The translations under genes were made by a program, and so were the position numbers. From NCBI RefSeq assembly GCF_016904675.1, contig NZ_CP070228.1:1364001-1428000 (forward strand): 64,000 nucleotides of DNA, read 5' to 3'. Of the stretch, positions 1-8,634 are shown piece after piece. The notes under the pieces were generated by a model, which saw nothing but the letters and a program-made list of their open reading frames with translations, ran no database searches and was not told where the DNA came from. How positions within the stretch are numbered: position 1 is the stretch's first letter; every line of letters starts with the position of its first letter. Source of the stretch: Arcanobacterium phocisimile (lineage in GTDB: Bacteria; Actinomycetota; Actinomycetes; Actinomycetales; Actinomycetaceae).

Positions 1-435
1 ATCCGGGTTCGTTGCAATGAAACGAGCACCGTCTTGGATAAGACGAATCGCCTTCGTGATCGCATCGAACGAATATGTACGGGTTTCACCCAGCACCACG
101 AACTCCGGCTTCGAATCGGTCATAATAAAACCCTGCTCATACAAAGCAGTAGTCAAACCAGCTTCACCCACTACGTAGGCCCGACGCGAATCCGACTGCT
201 TCGCCAAGAACCCAGCCGTAGCCAAAGCCGACGTCCAAATATGATCTTCGGACACATCCAGTCCAGAGGTTTTCAATCGTTCTGCTAAATCACGTTCGGT
301 GAAAATCGAGTTATTTGTCAAGATCAAGTGCGGGATATCTTTTTCCTGCAAACGTCCCAAAAACTCAGCTGCACCCGGCAACGCTTTACCTTCGTGCACC
401 AGCACGCCGTCCATATCAATAAGCCATGACTTCAT
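1..435 (-). CDS. HAD-superfamily (NagD-like, class IIA) phosphatase, C-terminus outside the window
   Basis: An open frame of 145 codons begins with an ATG at 435 and runs off the left edge. The N-terminus carries the HAD motif I DMDGV (nucleophile Asp7, acid Asp9) and motif II LTNNS (around residues 39-43), the spacing typical of HAD-IIA (NagD/AraL/PGP-type) phosphatases that dephosphorylate small phospho-sugars or nucleotides in the cytoplasm. The cap domain starts after this; motifs III and IV lie beyond the edge, so catalytic completeness cannot be judged. It lies downstream of smpB on the same strand after a 173-nt gap. A weak AGG precedes the start. The family is clear; the substrate is unknown. 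Confidence 0.85.
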   Translation of the reverse strand, partial: MKSWLIDMDGVLVHEGKALPGAAEFLGRLQEKDIPHLILTNNSIFTERDLAERLKTSGLDVSEDHIWTSALATAGFLAKQSDSRRAYVVGEAGLTTALYEQGFIMTDSKPEFVVLGETRTYSFDAITKAIRLIQDGARFIATNPD

Positions 436-608
436 ATACCTATGTTTACCATGTTTAGACGGCCAAGGATACAAGTTTCGCTTATGAAAGAACAGAAACT
501 AGCCAATGCACGGCTAACTATGTGCACAGAGTTTGCAAAAACGAACCCTAATACTAAAAAACAGATGACATGAGCATCATTTTGCACACTGTATGCACGC
601 TTGACTTC

Positions 609-1151
609 TTATCGACGTTGCTTACGGCGCGCCTCACTCATCGCGCGCTGTGCATCTCGTTCATCTTGCCGCCGGCGCAATGTCTCGCGCTTATCCCACT
701 CCTGCTTACCGTGCGCCAAGGCAATTTCAAGTTTGGCGCGGCCGCGCACGAAATACAGCTCAAGCGGCACGATCGTTGTACCCTTCGCTTTTACTTTCAC
801 ACCCAGCTCGCGAAGTTCATGAGCATGCAGCAGCAGTTTACGTTTAGCCGTAGGTTTATGGTTCGTCCACGAACCCATCGCATAGACTGGAATATTCATT
901 CCAACTACCCAGGCTTCCCCCGAACGATCAACTTCAATCCAGGCTTCGCTGAGCGAGGCACGGCCCAACCGCAACGCCTTTACTTCTGTACCTGACAAAA
1001 CTAAACCAGCTTCGAATACGTCATCAATGAAGTAATCGTGACGAGCTTTCTTATTGCGCGCAATGACCTGTTTAGCTTCCGCAGCCATCTTCGACTTTTG
1101 AGCTTGCGTGAGTTTCCCGGAGTTCTTCGCAGCGCTATTCTTTTTCGCCAT
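609..1151 (-). CDS. smpB: SsrA-binding protein SmpB
   Basis: The 180-aa product is a tmRNA-binding protein needed for trans-translation, the rescue of ribosomes stalled on broken mRNA. After a lysine- and alanine-rich N-terminal extension of about 30 residues, the core begins at the conserved KKARHDYFI segment. It continues through GTEVKALRLGRASL, the NHKPTAKRKLLLH region and the basic tail that follows the decoding centre (KQEWDKRETL, ending in Arg/Lys residues). The usual length is about 155-160 aa, so the excess is the extension. It follows the M23 peptidase by 17 nt and is probably the last gene of the ftsEX transcript. No tmRNA gene is visible nearby. Confidence 0.96.
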   Translation of the reverse strand: MAKKNSAAKNSGKLTQAQKSKMAAEAKQVIARNKKARHDYFIDDVFEAGLVLSGTEVKALRLGRASLSEAWIEVDRSGEAWVVGMNIPVYAMGSWTNHKPTAKRKLLLHAHELRELGVKVKAKGTTIVPLELYFVRGRAKLEIALAHGKQEWDKRETLRRRQDERDAQRAMSEARRKQRR

Positions 1152-1168
1152 GCGTTATCTCCTTCTCG

Positions 1169-2476
1169 TTAAAAACCTGGCAGACCCATCGGGTTGATAG
1201 CTGTACCATTCTGCCACACTTCGAAGTGAACATGGCAACCGGTAACTCGACCAGTAGCACCCGATAACCCAATCAAGTCCCCTTGCGAGACTCGTTGGCC
1301 GGGCGCGACCTTAATCGCAGACAAGTGCATATGTGCAGTTACATACGAGCTACCATTATGGATTCCATGGTTTACGTATACGATATTTCCACCGCCTACA
1401 TCAAACTCAGTACTTGCAACTACGCCATCTGCAGCCGCATACTGCGGATCACCGCACGCCGATTGCAAATCGACGCCTTGATGCATACGCCGATAATTAC
1501 CAAGCGGATATACCCGCATACCAAATGGCGATGTAACAACGAGCGGTCCAGGGATCGGTGGATTGAGCCAACCACCAGCTGCCGACGCACGTTGAGCGGC
1601 AGCTGCAGCTTGTTGGGCAGCGTTGAGCGCCGCTAAACGTTCCGCTTCACGACGCCGATTTTCTTCGTCGATCGCAGCGATGCGTGCGCTTGCAGCCTGT
1701 TGAGATTTTTCTACCTCTACCAAAGAAGCTTCGAATTCGGCCTTGCGCTGTTCTAGACTCTGAGTCTGCGCGGTAATCGAGGATTCCAATTCGAGCAACG
1801 TATCTTTATGTGTTTGCGCTACATCACGCGCGTTATCCCGAGCAACGACAAGTGCATCAGATTCGGCTTTCAGTTCTTCAACCCGATCTTCAACTGCTTC
1901 TTGACGCGACTGGCGATTCTTAGACCGCGCGACGGATTGCGAAAGTTCAGTGAAAGCGGCACTTTGCGTACGTGTCAACGCAGCATTAACTCGATAAGCA
2001 TCAGTAAATTCTTTCGCTGATGCCGACCCCAGCACAAGATCGATCGCGTTCGGCATCGTTTCACCACGATAGGTAGCTCGTGCGATTTCTGCCAGCTTAC
2101 GCTTGGTTTGTAGGGCTGCGGCTGACGACGTTGACAGCTCGCCAGAAATACTTGCCAGCTCTTCTTTCGCAGAGAACAACAACGCAGCATTTGCTTGCGC
2201 CTGGCGTTCTGCGATCGCTAGCTCATTTTGTGCTGTCGCAAGGTCTGCTTCCGCCCGGGGAATCTGCGAACGTGTCTTTTCCAACTCTAAGAAAGCATCT
2301 TGGAGATTAACATCCAAGCCTTCCAAAGTGGACTTGATTTCGCGCTCGCGTTGCGCGTTCTGTTCTTGCTGATTTACTAAATCTTCGCGTTCATCAGCCG
2401 AAGCAGGAAGGGTTAGCCCTCCAACAACAACCATCAACGCACAAACACCGGCGATGGATCGACGTCGTAGGCTCAT
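1169..2476 (-). CDS. Secreted M23/LytM murein hydrolase with coiled-coil, partner of FtsEX
   Basis: A 435-aa EnvC-like protein. I chose the ATG at 2476, two bases after the ftsX stop, because it starts directly with a signal peptide (MSLRRRS, then a hydrophobic stretch ending near ASA/DER). Residues of about 30-280 form a long Glu/Gln/Ala-rich coiled coil. The C-terminal LytM domain keeps the zinc and catalytic residues: HxxxD in HQGVD (near His332/Asp336), HMH (near 382-384) and HVHFE (near 415-417). It is therefore likely an active peptidoglycan endopeptidase, unlike degenerate EnvC activators. The position right behind ftsE-ftsX suggests that FtsX recruits or activates it at the septum. 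Confidence 0.9.
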   Translation of the reverse strand: MSLRRRSIAGVCALMVVVGGLTLPASADEREDLVNQQEQNAQREREIKSTLEGLDVNLQDAFLELEKTRSQIPRAEADLATAQNELAIAERQAQANAALLFSAKEELASISGELSTSSAAALQTKRKLAEIARATYRGETMPNAIDLVLGSASAKEFTDAYRVNAALTRTQSAAFTELSQSVARSKNRQSRQEAVEDRVEELKAESDALVVARDNARDVAQTHKDTLLELESSITAQTQSLEQRKAEFEASLVEVEKSQQAASARIAAIDEENRRREAERLAALNAAQQAAAAAQRASAAGGWLNPPIPGPLVVTSPFGMRVYPLGNYRRMHQGVDLQSACGDPQYAAADGVVASTEFDVGGGNIVYVNHGIHNGSSYVTAHMHLSAIKVAPGQRVSQGDLIGLSGATGRVTGCHVHFEVWQNGTAINPMGLPGF

Positions 2477-2478
2477 GG

Positions 2479-3393
2479 TTATACCCTCGTGTATCGCCGA
2501 AGCGCAAGGAAGGAAGCTAGTGCGGAAATCGCGATTGCAGCAAGCAGTAGCCATGGTGCAAGCATCAAAACATCATGTGAAGAAACAATCTTTAACCACG
2601 AATCAGCAAACCACTGATGTACGAAGAATTCTACGACCACGTACAAGCCGCCAATTGCCAACAACGCACCAATGAGTGAAGAAATAACGCCTTCAAGGAT
2701 AAACGGCGCTTGGATAAATGCATTCGAAGCACCAACGTAACGCATAATCTCTGTTTCGTTACGGCGGAACATCGCCGAAAGTCGAATCGTTGCCGGAATA
2801 AGAAGCACCGAAACAACAATCATAATCACTGCGAGGATCGTTGCGATAAGAGTGAATCTATTGAGCATATTAAACAACGGCTTCAACTGTTCACGTTGAT
2901 CGACAACTGACTCCACACCAGGCTGCCCCGAAAGCATTTCGGACACCACAGCAATATCGTCTTCTGTTGGGTCAGTGAGCTTCAACCGGAAGGAAGACTG
3001 CATCAATTCAGCGTCGATCGTATCAGCCCAAGCAGTATCTTCGAGTTGCTTACGGAAGGCCTCATACGCATCTTCCTTCGTTTCGAAGTAGATTTGCTCA
3101 ATATGCTTCGAGACTTCACCATCTTCAAGGAACGCTCGCAGATCTTCAATTTGTGCTTCACTGGCTTCACCACCAGCACAAGCAGCACTTGTTGACTGTG
3201 GCGGACACATAAACACCGAAACTTCGACCTTGTCATACCAGTCATTCTTGGCGGACTCGATCTGTTCTTGGAACAAAATAGCTGCTCCAACAAACAAAAG
3301 GGACACGAAGGTGACTAGAACAACCGATGCCATCATCGACGTGTTCTTCCGCAGACCCTTCCAGACTTGAGAGAAAATAAACCCAATACGCAT
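2479..3393 (-). CDS. ftsX: Cell-division ABC-transporter-like membrane protein FtsX
   Basis: A 304-aa FtsX/MacB-type permease with four membrane segments: one near residues 20-41, then an extracellular domain of about 130 residues, and three in the C-terminal half. It pairs with FtsE to relay ATP hydrolysis across the membrane to a cell-wall hydrolase. The extracellular domain has two close cysteines (Cys63 and Cys72) that could form a disulfide. The start codon overlaps the ftsE stop by one base (TGATG), indicating translational coupling. Length and topology are normal for the actinobacterial family. Confidence 0.95.
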   Translation of the reverse strand: MRIGFIFSQVWKGLRKNTSMMASVVLVTFVSLLFVGAAILFQEQIESAKNDWYDKVEVSVFMCPPQSTSAACAGGEASEAQIEDLRAFLEDGEVSKHIEQIYFETKEDAYEAFRKQLEDTAWADTIDAELMQSSFRLKLTDPTEDDIAVVSEMLSGQPGVESVVDQREQLKPLFNMLNRFTLIATILAVIMIVVSVLLIPATIRLSAMFRRNETEIMRYVGASNAFIQAPFILEGVISSLIGALLAIGGLYVVVEFFVHQWFADSWLKIVSSHDVLMLAPWLLLAAIAISALASFLALRRYTRV

Positions 3394-4082
3394 CAGCGAG
3401 CACCTCCATACTGGCCGCGCTCTTGATCTCGAGTGACCTGACCGCTAACTAATTCCACAACGCGCTTACGCAGTTGGTTCACAATTTCCTGATCGTGGGT
3501 AGCCATAACAACAGTCGTACCTTGGCGATTAATCCGGTCAAGCAGACGCATAATACCGAGGGCGGTGTTGTGGTCAAGATTTCCGGTTGGCTCATCTGCC
3601 AACAGAATCTCGGGGCGGTTGACCATAGCTCGTGCGATAGCTACCCGCTGCTTTTCACCACCGGAAAGCTCATGCATTCCACGTTTTTCTTTGCCGTCTA
3701 GCCCAACAAGTTCCAACACTTGCGGAACTTCCTTCATAATGGCATGGCGTGGCCGGCCGATGACTTTCATTGCTAGGGCGACGTTATCGAAAACATTCTT
3801 GTCGGTTAAAAGACGGAAATCCTGGAAAACCGTACCGATTTTCCGGCGCAAAAACGGCACTCGCCGCGACGAAACCGTCGAGAGGTCTTTGCCAAGAACA
3901 TGCACTCGACCAGAGGTTTGGCGCTCTTCGGCGAGGATCAGGCTCAACATCGTCGATTTGCCAGAGCCAGAGGCACCGACGAGGAAGACAAAGTCTCCTC
4001 GTTCAATGTTGAGGCTAACTTGATCTAGTGCCGGCGCAGCTCCGCGGGCATAGATTTTCGTAACGTTTTCAAACGTAATCAT
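3393..4082 (-). CDS. ftsE: Cell-division ATP-binding protein FtsE
   Basis: A 229-aa ABC ATPase. Visible motifs are Walker A GASGSGKST, the Q-loop region TVFQDFRLL, signature LSGGEKQRVAIARAM, Walker B ILLADEPTGNLD and the H-loop MATHD. It sits on the inner membrane face with FtsX and powers regulation of septal peptidoglycan hydrolysis. It is the first gene of the ftsE-ftsX-M23-smpB group and is separated from upstream prfB by about 210 nt that include a possible terminator, so it probably has its own promoter; I could not pick that promoter out with confidence. Confidence 0.96.
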   Translation of the reverse strand: MITFENVTKIYARGAAPALDQVSLNIERGDFVFLVGASGSGKSTMLSLILAEERQTSGRVHVLGKDLSTVSSRRVPFLRRKIGTVFQDFRLLTDKNVFDNVALAMKVIGRPRHAIMKEVPQVLELVGLDGKEKRGMHELSGGEKQRVAIARAMVNRPEILLADEPTGNLDHNTALGIMRLLDRINRQGTTVVMATHDQEIVNQLRKRVVELVSGQVTRDQERGQYGGAR

Positions 4083-4248
4083 GAACTAAGCACAATCTAC
4101 TTCGGGTACATTCTTAACTCACACTAGTGTGCCGGCAGAGGCATAACAGTGCGACGCGCCGGGAAACATCGTTCCCTGCAAAGAGCTATTTCACAACATC
4201 TACCCTGAAGTCAGACAATTAGCACGCAACCGCACTCCTTAAGCAAAT

Positions 4249-4277
4249 TGGGAGTCACAGTTGAACTACGACTCCCA
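4249..4277 (-). terminator. Possible terminator downstream of prfB
   Basis: Eight-base arms (TGGGAGTC at 4249-4256, GACTCCCA at 4270-4277) flank a 13-nt loop just after the prfB stop. The minus-strand transcript continues with AATTTGCTT, only a short U-run, so termination may be partial. Confidence 0.5.
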
Positions 4278-4293
4278 GTTTAGTTAACGAAAT

Positions 4294-5427
4294 CTATTCA
4301 GCTTCGCCGTGCATTTGGCCGTGTCGCCAACGGATACCAGCGGCGATAAAGCCATCGATATCGCCGTCGAAAACAGCATCTGCGTTTCCGACTTCGTGGC
4401 CGGTACGCAAATCTTTAACCATTTGGTACGGGTGGAGAACGTAGGAGCGCATTTGATCACCCCAGGCGCCCTTGACATCACCCGCTAGCTCCTTCTTCAT
4501 CGCAGCTTCTTCTTCACGACGGCGCAAGAGCAAGCGGGACTGCAACACGCGCAACGCCGCTGCACGGTTTTGAATCTGCGACTTTTCATCCTGCATCGAC
4601 ACGACGATACCGGTTGGAATGTGGGTCATACGAACAGCCGAGTCAGTGGTGTTCACCGACTGACCACCTGGGCCAGAAGAGCGGAAGACGTCGACTTTCA
4701 ATTCGTTGTCTGGAATATCAATGTGATCAGTGGTTTCGATCAATGGAATTACTTCCACAGCAGCAAATGAAGTTTGGCGCCGGCCTTGATTATCGAAAGG
4801 CGAAATACGTACCAGGCGATGCGTACCTGCTTCGACTGTGAGCGTGCCATATGCATATGGTGCCGAGACTTCGAAAGTGGTGGACTTGATTCCGGCTTCT
4901 TCAGCGTAGGACGTATCCAAAACTTTCGTGGCGTATCCGCGGCGTTCTGCCCAACGCAAGTACATGCGCTGCAACATTTGTGCCCAATCAGCAGCATCAA
5001 CACCACCAGCACCGGAACGGATCGTAACAACCGCGTCACGCTCATCATACTCACCGGAAAGGAGAGTCTTAATTTCGAGTTCGGATAGGTCAGCACGGAC
5101 ACGTTCAAGTTCGCCATCAACTTCTGAAAGAAGCTCGGCGCCCATTTCTGGATCTGTTTCTGCCTCTTCGACTGCCATCTGGTAGAGCGTGCCTAGATCA
5201 GCAATACGCTGCCCCATCTTAGCTACACGTTCAATCTCAGATTGAGCATGCGAAAGCTTCGACGTCACTGCCTGTGCTTCTTCGGGGTTGTCCCATAGAT
5301 CTGGCGCGCCCGATTTCTCGGTCAAATCAGCGATCTGCGCTTCGAGCGCAGCTACGTCAGTAACCGCCTCAATCTGCGAATACGATTGGCGGAGTTCTTC
5401 AATTTCAGCTAAATAATCAGTTGCCAC
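4294..5427 (-). CDS. prfB: Peptide chain release factor 2
   Basis: A 377-aa class I release factor that terminates translation at UGA and UAA. The stop-codon-reading tripeptide SPF is at about 209-211, and the peptidyl-hydrolysis GGQ is at about 254-256 in [16 protein letters not shown]. The start is GTG at 5427; the nearby ATG one base upstream is out of frame and reaches a stop within five codons. The frame is uninterrupted, so the autoregulatory +1 frameshift found in many bacterial prfB genes is absent. It begins 15 nt after the last Tad gene, but a -10-like TAGACT directly upstream suggests an independent, possibly leaderless, transcript. Confidence 0.97.
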   Translation of the reverse strand: MATDYLAEIEELRQSYSQIEAVTDVAALEAQIADLTEKSGAPDLWDNPEEAQAVTSKLSHAQSEIERVAKMGQRIADLGTLYQMAVEEAETDPEMGAELLSEVDGELERVRADLSELEIKTLLSGEYDERDAVVTIRSGAGGVDAADWAQMLQRMYLRWAERRGYATKVLDTSYAEEAGIKSTTFEVSAPYAYGTLTVEAGTHRLVRISPFDNQGRRQTSFAAVEVIPLIETTDHIDIPDNELKVDVFRSSGPGGQSVNTTDSAVRMTHIPTGIVVSMQDEKSQIQNRAAALRVLQSRLLLRRREEEAAMKKELAGDVKGAWGDQMRSYVLHPYQMVKDLRTGHEVGNADAVFDGDIDGFIAAGIRWRHGQMHGEAE

Positions 5428-5434
5428 GCATCCC

Positions 5435-5440
5435 AGTCTA
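5435..5440 (-). promoter_or_regulatory. Candidate -10 box for prfB
   Basis: Read on the minus strand, TAGACT lies 7 nt before the prfB GTG. No strong Shine-Dalgarno is present apart from GGGA. I saw no convincing -35. The arrangement fits a leaderless or very short leader mRNA. Confidence 0.35.
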
Positions 5441-5442
5441 CG

Positions 5443-5892
5443 CTATTCACCGGGTGCAATCTCTAATCGCGCAGACGAGGTTGCACACATTTCTACGCTT
5501 TTCACAAAGTTACCGAACGCCGGAAGCAGCGTAATATCCACTCTCCGGCACAGCTCAACCACAACAACATTGGTGTCCACCACGTCGATCATTTTCACGC
5601 GATCGTCCGCAGACTGCGGGCGAATCATTTCGTATGTTGACATCGCTAGCGCCTGAGCATCATAGGCTACCCGGCCAGTTCCATAATATTGTGCATCAGA
5701 AATCTGTTGTGCTGTGGACAACGCATACGCATCGGCGTGGGCTAGTAGATCCTTGTGGTGATTATGTAAATTCACGCCAGCTCCGATTACCAACACCAGC
5801 GCGATCACAAATACCCAGATCCCTAACCCAAGAATCAGCAGGTTTCCCGCTTCCCTGCGGTTTTGTGCTTTGCGGTTTCGATCTCTTCTCAT
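5443..5892 (-). CDS. TadG/Rv3654c-like pseudopilin of the Tad operon
   Basis: A 149-aa protein with a basic N-terminus (MRRDRNRKAQNRREAG) followed by one hydrophobic helix (about 19-42), then a small extracytoplasmic domain with two cysteines that could pair. It matches in position and architecture the last gene of the mycobacterial Tad cluster (Rv3654c type), a helicase/secretion-neighbourhood TadE-like protein. It overlaps the upstream TadE-like gene by 4 nt (ATGA). Its role as a minor pilin or assembly factor is inferred from the operon. Confidence 0.75.
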   Translation of the reverse strand: MRRDRNRKAQNRREAGNLLILGLGIWVFVIALVLVIGAGVNLHNHHKDLLAHADAYALSTAQQISDAQYYGTGRVAYDAQALAMSTYEMIRPQSADDRVKMIDVVDTNVVVVELCRRVDITLLPAFGNFVKSVEMCATSSARLEIAPGE

Positions 5893-6332
5893 GGCTGAAC
5901 CCGAAAGCGATCCACTGGCATCGTATGCGTTGCCGATACCGGCACTGTTATCCCGGAAACTGGCAGCTGGATCAACGTCGAAACCATCACTGACACGTCA
6001 TTACCTGGCATCGAACACGGCATGAGTGTACAAGACACTCCGACGTCGAGGGGCTCAGTATGACCGCGTTCGCTCCAAATCTGGCGAGCAATATCAGCAG
6101 CGTATGCCTGGGTGTCCGAGACGTCTGCACGTACGACTTCACGTGCCGCGTCTCGCGCTGCTGCCTGGACGCCGAACTGAGCACCCAAAACGGTACCCAG
6201 AGATACCAATAACAGCAAGGCGGGTGCAATGATCACCACCATAATCCCAACGAATTCGACCACTGCGTTCCCGGTTTCGGTAACCGCACTTCTGGTCTCC
6301 ACTCCCGCATTATTCAATCGGCGCACGCGCAC
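5889..6332 (-). CDS. TadE-like minor pseudopilin
   Basis: A 147-aa protein with a TadE-type N-terminus: ETGNAVVEFVGIMVV, where GNAVVEF corresponds to the TadE cleavage/helix motif with the conserved Glu. A long hydrophobic helix and an extracytoplasmic domain with two cysteines follow. The chosen ATG overlaps the upstream pseudopilin by 23 nt; a GTG at 6302 is an alternative start that would shorten the overlap. In Tad systems such proteins prime or decorate the Flp pilus. Confidence 0.78.
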   Translation of the reverse strand: MRVRRLNNAGVETRSAVTETGNAVVEFVGIMVVIIAPALLLLVSLGTVLGAQFGVQAAARDAAREVVRADVSDTQAYAADIARQIWSERGHTEPLDVGVSCTLMPCSMPGNDVSVMVSTLIQLPVSGITVPVSATHTMPVDRFRVQP

Positions 6333-6672
6333 TCACCTCAATCGTGACTGGGAGAAGCAATCCGAGAACCGGTGCCGGTGCAGAAGCTGAAACCTCCACC
6401 CACGTCGTCCCGTACGAAACCTCGACGTCGTGCGCAAAATCTTGTGGCAAGGTCTGGGTAATCAGCTCTTGGGTGCGCTGGCGTGCAATCGACTCATTGC
6501 TACCAGACAGGCCGGCTATCCGTGCGCCTAACGCGACCGAATCGTTCATGACTTCGCGAGCAAACCACGTCAGCCCGATACTCATCACCGTCACGGTAAC
6601 GATCAACAGCAACCCCACCGTGGCGGTAAAGCCCACCACAGCATTGCCGCGTTCGAGACGAGGCTTACTCAC
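6310..6672 (-). CDS. TadE-like minor pseudopilin (second copy)
   Basis: I place the start at the GTG at 6672, which overlaps the upstream stop as GTGA, rather than at an ATG deep inside the preceding gene. The 120-aa product opens with KPRLERGNAVVGFTATVG, a TadE-type motif with Gly replacing the usual Glu-bearing segment. One membrane helix and a compact extracytoplasmic domain rich in Val/Ser/Thr follow. It resembles the next gene, so the two probably arose by duplication. Function is inferred from operon and motif. Confidence 0.75.
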   Translation of the reverse strand: MSKPRLERGNAVVGFTATVGLLLIVTVTVMSIGLTWFAREVMNDSVALGARIAGLSGSNESIARQRTQELITQTLPQDFAHDVEVSYGTTWVEVSASAPAPVLGLLLPVTIEVSARAPIE

Positions 6673-6896
6673 GAGATATTCGTAACCCGGCTGATCGCGT
6701 CTTCGAACAATGAGGTCAGCGCCGGGCCCACGGTGGTCCACAACAGCACAACCAGAGCCGCCGTCATTAACGTGATCATCACCCAACCTGGTACGTCACC
6801 GCGCTCGACTCCAGACTTACCTTTAGGAACGAGCGCCAAACGTAAATTAGCCATGGCGTTAAACTTCCGTCGCATCGAAGCTTGTAGTTCTTTCAT
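6669..6896 (-). CDS. Small single-helix pilin-like protein of the Tad operon
   Basis: A 75-aa protein with a basic N-terminus of about 33 residues, the segment ERGDVPGW, a single hydrophobic helix (about 40-58) and a short polar tail. It sits where the Flp/DUF4244 pilin gene lies in mycobacterial Tad clusters, between tadC and tadE. It lacks the AEYAI-type sequence of DUF4244 pilins. An AAAGG Shine-Dalgarno precedes the ATG. It is the best candidate for the major pilin here, but homology is not evident from sequence alone. Confidence 0.65.
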   Translation of the reverse strand: MKELQASMRRKFNAMANLRLALVPKGKSGVERGDVPGWVMITLMTAALVVLLWTTVGPALTSLFEDAISRVTNIS

Positions 6897-6919
6897 TTAT
6901 ATACCTTTCATAGCGGAAA

Positions 6920-7792
6920 TTACTGAAAACTTAACTGTTGAAGTGCCGGGAAAATAGTGAACAATACTGTGATGGGAAGAATTAAAAAGACCACCGGGAG
7001 CATCATCGAAATCTCGGCCTTGCCACCAGCTTCGAGAAGATCACGCCGCGCCGCATCGCGCGCGTCACGTGCCTGATTGTGTAACGTCTGCGCCAAACCA
7101 CCGCCTTGTTCCATAGCACTGATGAGCGAATCAGTAAACCGCGCGATATTTCGGTTATCCGTGCGGATAGCTAGATCGCCCAAAGCCTGAGTGAGAGAAA
7201 CACCGGCATGAACGTGAGCTAATGTCGTCGCAAACTGATCAATCAGTGGACCTTCGCCTAGCCGAACCACGCGCTCAATAGCCGGACGAACCGGTTCACC
7301 CGAACTCACCGCGAGCGCAATCAATTCAACGACGTCTGGAAGTTGGCGAGTGTAGAGAAGCGAGGTCTGTTTCGCCGTCGTCGTCAACCGCGAATCGAGC
7401 CATAAAGCGCCAGCCAATGCGCCTGAAACCGCAACCACCACAACCGATAGCGGCGGATAACCGCGCGCCACCAAGGCAACCCCGAACAGTCCGCCAGCTA
7501 TCAAGCCACCGCCAGCCCACTGTAATTGCGCCAAGCGGAAATCCTCAACACTTTTCTTGCCCACAATCGCTAACCGTCTAGCAACCGAGGACCGGGTCGA
7601 TCCCAAGCTTTCAATCACATTCATCACCAATGCAACTGCTTTCGTGACGAGTTGCGATTTTTGTGGACGATGTTCGCGGGTAGCTACGTGAGCCACAATC
7701 CGGGCCGGCAGCGGCTTACGCGGAGTGAAAAACCCGAAGGTAACTAGGCCTATCCCGCACGCGATAAGCGCACCAATCATGCTCGCTATCAT
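6920..7792 (-). CDS. tadC: TadC-like T2SS F-domain membrane protein
   Basis: A 290-aa inner-membrane protein with hydrophobic segments at the N-terminus, the middle (two) and the C-terminus. They flank a cytoplasmic T2SSF domain (TRQLPDVVELIALAVSSGEP through SLISAMEQGGGLAQTL). Together with TadB it forms the platform on which the TadA ATPase acts to extrude or retract pilin. It overlaps tadB by 4 nt and precedes the small pilin-like gene. Confidence 0.85.
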   Translation of the reverse strand: MIASMIGALIACGIGLVTFGFFTPRKPLPARIVAHVATREHRPQKSQLVTKAVALVMNVIESLGSTRSSVARRLAIVGKKSVEDFRLAQLQWAGGGLIAGGLFGVALVARGYPPLSVVVVAVSGALAGALWLDSRLTTTAKQTSLLYTRQLPDVVELIALAVSSGEPVRPAIERVVRLGEGPLIDQFATTLAHVHAGVSLTQALGDLAIRTDNRNIARFTDSLISAMEQGGGLAQTLHNQARDARDAARRDLLEAGGKAEISMMLPVVFLILPITVLFTIFPALQQLSFQ

Positions 7793-8634
7793 TGAGAACC
7801 CACCTCCGTTGCAGGGCGCGTACCCGCGCTCACAGTCCGGCGAGTACGCGTAAAAATACGACTATCGGGGGTCAGCTCACCCAATTTGATCATCAGCGCA
7901 TAGGCAATCACGGTCACCACCGCGCCAAAAGAGAGCACCAATGCCCCACCCGGACTCGAAAATGCCTCGATAGTTCCCGGCCGAGTCGCGAACATTGCCA
8001 GCAGCGCCCATGGCGCAGCCGCCGCCATGCGAGCGCCATTGACTGTCCACGACTGGCGAGCCAACAACTCGCCGCGAGCGCGGTTATCTTCTCGTACCAC
8101 GCTCGCTAGACGCGAAAGCATACCAGCCAAATCCCGGCCACCAAGCTCATGCGAAACTCGCATCGCTTCCAATACCCGGTCAGCTAACGCGTCGTTAAAC
8201 TCCTCTTTGAGCTGATCTAAAGCGAGATCTACCCTGCCGTGAGCACGCGTTGCTTGCGCACAGCGCGCGAATGGTCCACGCATCATTTCCGGCCCGCGCT
8301 CGCCCACTTTCGCCAACGACTGCGAAACTGACAACCCGGCACGTAGCGAGGCCACAACGTCATCGAGAACATCGGGCCAGGCTTCATGCTGGGCACGAAG
8401 CTGGCGTTTGGTATGCGCCTGGCGTAAGACGTAATGGATGGCCCCGCCCAGCACAGCTCCGCACACCGCCACCACGCTCGATCCGGTCACTGCCAGCCCA
8501 ACTAGTGTGCCAGCCAACGCCGAACCAACCAGCGGATAAAACTCGCCCGGAATCTTCACCGGTTTCGGATTACCCCATGCCCGGTGAATAAGCAGCACAC
8601 CGAGTCCCACAACTGCACCTGCTAGAAATCCCAT
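7789..8634 (-). CDS. tadB: TadB-like T2SS F-domain membrane protein
   Basis: A 281-aa membrane protein with paired N-terminal helices, a cytoplasmic T2SSF domain (EAWPDVLDDVVASLRAGLSV, later RVSHELGGRDLAGML) and C-terminal helices. The sequence is typical of TadB. Its start overlaps the tadA end by 13 nt and its end overlaps tadC by 4 nt, showing a tightly coupled operon. Confidence 0.86.
   Translation of the reverse strand: MGFLAGAVVGLGVLLIHRAWGNPKPVKIPGEFYPLVGSALAGTLVGLAVTGSSVVAVCGAVLGGAIHYVLRQAHTKRQLRAQHEAWPDVLDDVVASLRAGLSVSQSLAKVGERGPEMMRGPFARCAQATRAHGRVDLALDQLKEEFNDALADRVLEAMRVSHELGGRDLAGMLSRLASVVREDNRARGELLARQSWTVNGARMAAAAPWALLAMFATRPGTIEAFSSPGGALVLSFGAVVTVIAYALMIKLGELTPDSRIFTRTRRTVSAGTRPATEVGSQ

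Noticed and set aside
436-608. Possible tmRNA (ssrA) downstream of smpB
   Set aside because: The gap is only 173 nt, shorter than any normal tmRNA, and no tRNA-like ends or tag-coding frame are visible.
3565-4023. 152-aa plus frame opposite ftsE
   Set aside because: It overlaps the conserved ABC ATPase on the other strand and has no supporting features.
5350-5427. Programmed +1 frameshift site in prfB
   Set aside because: The RF2 frame is continuous from GTG to the end; no in-frame UGA with an upstream slippery site is present near codon 25.
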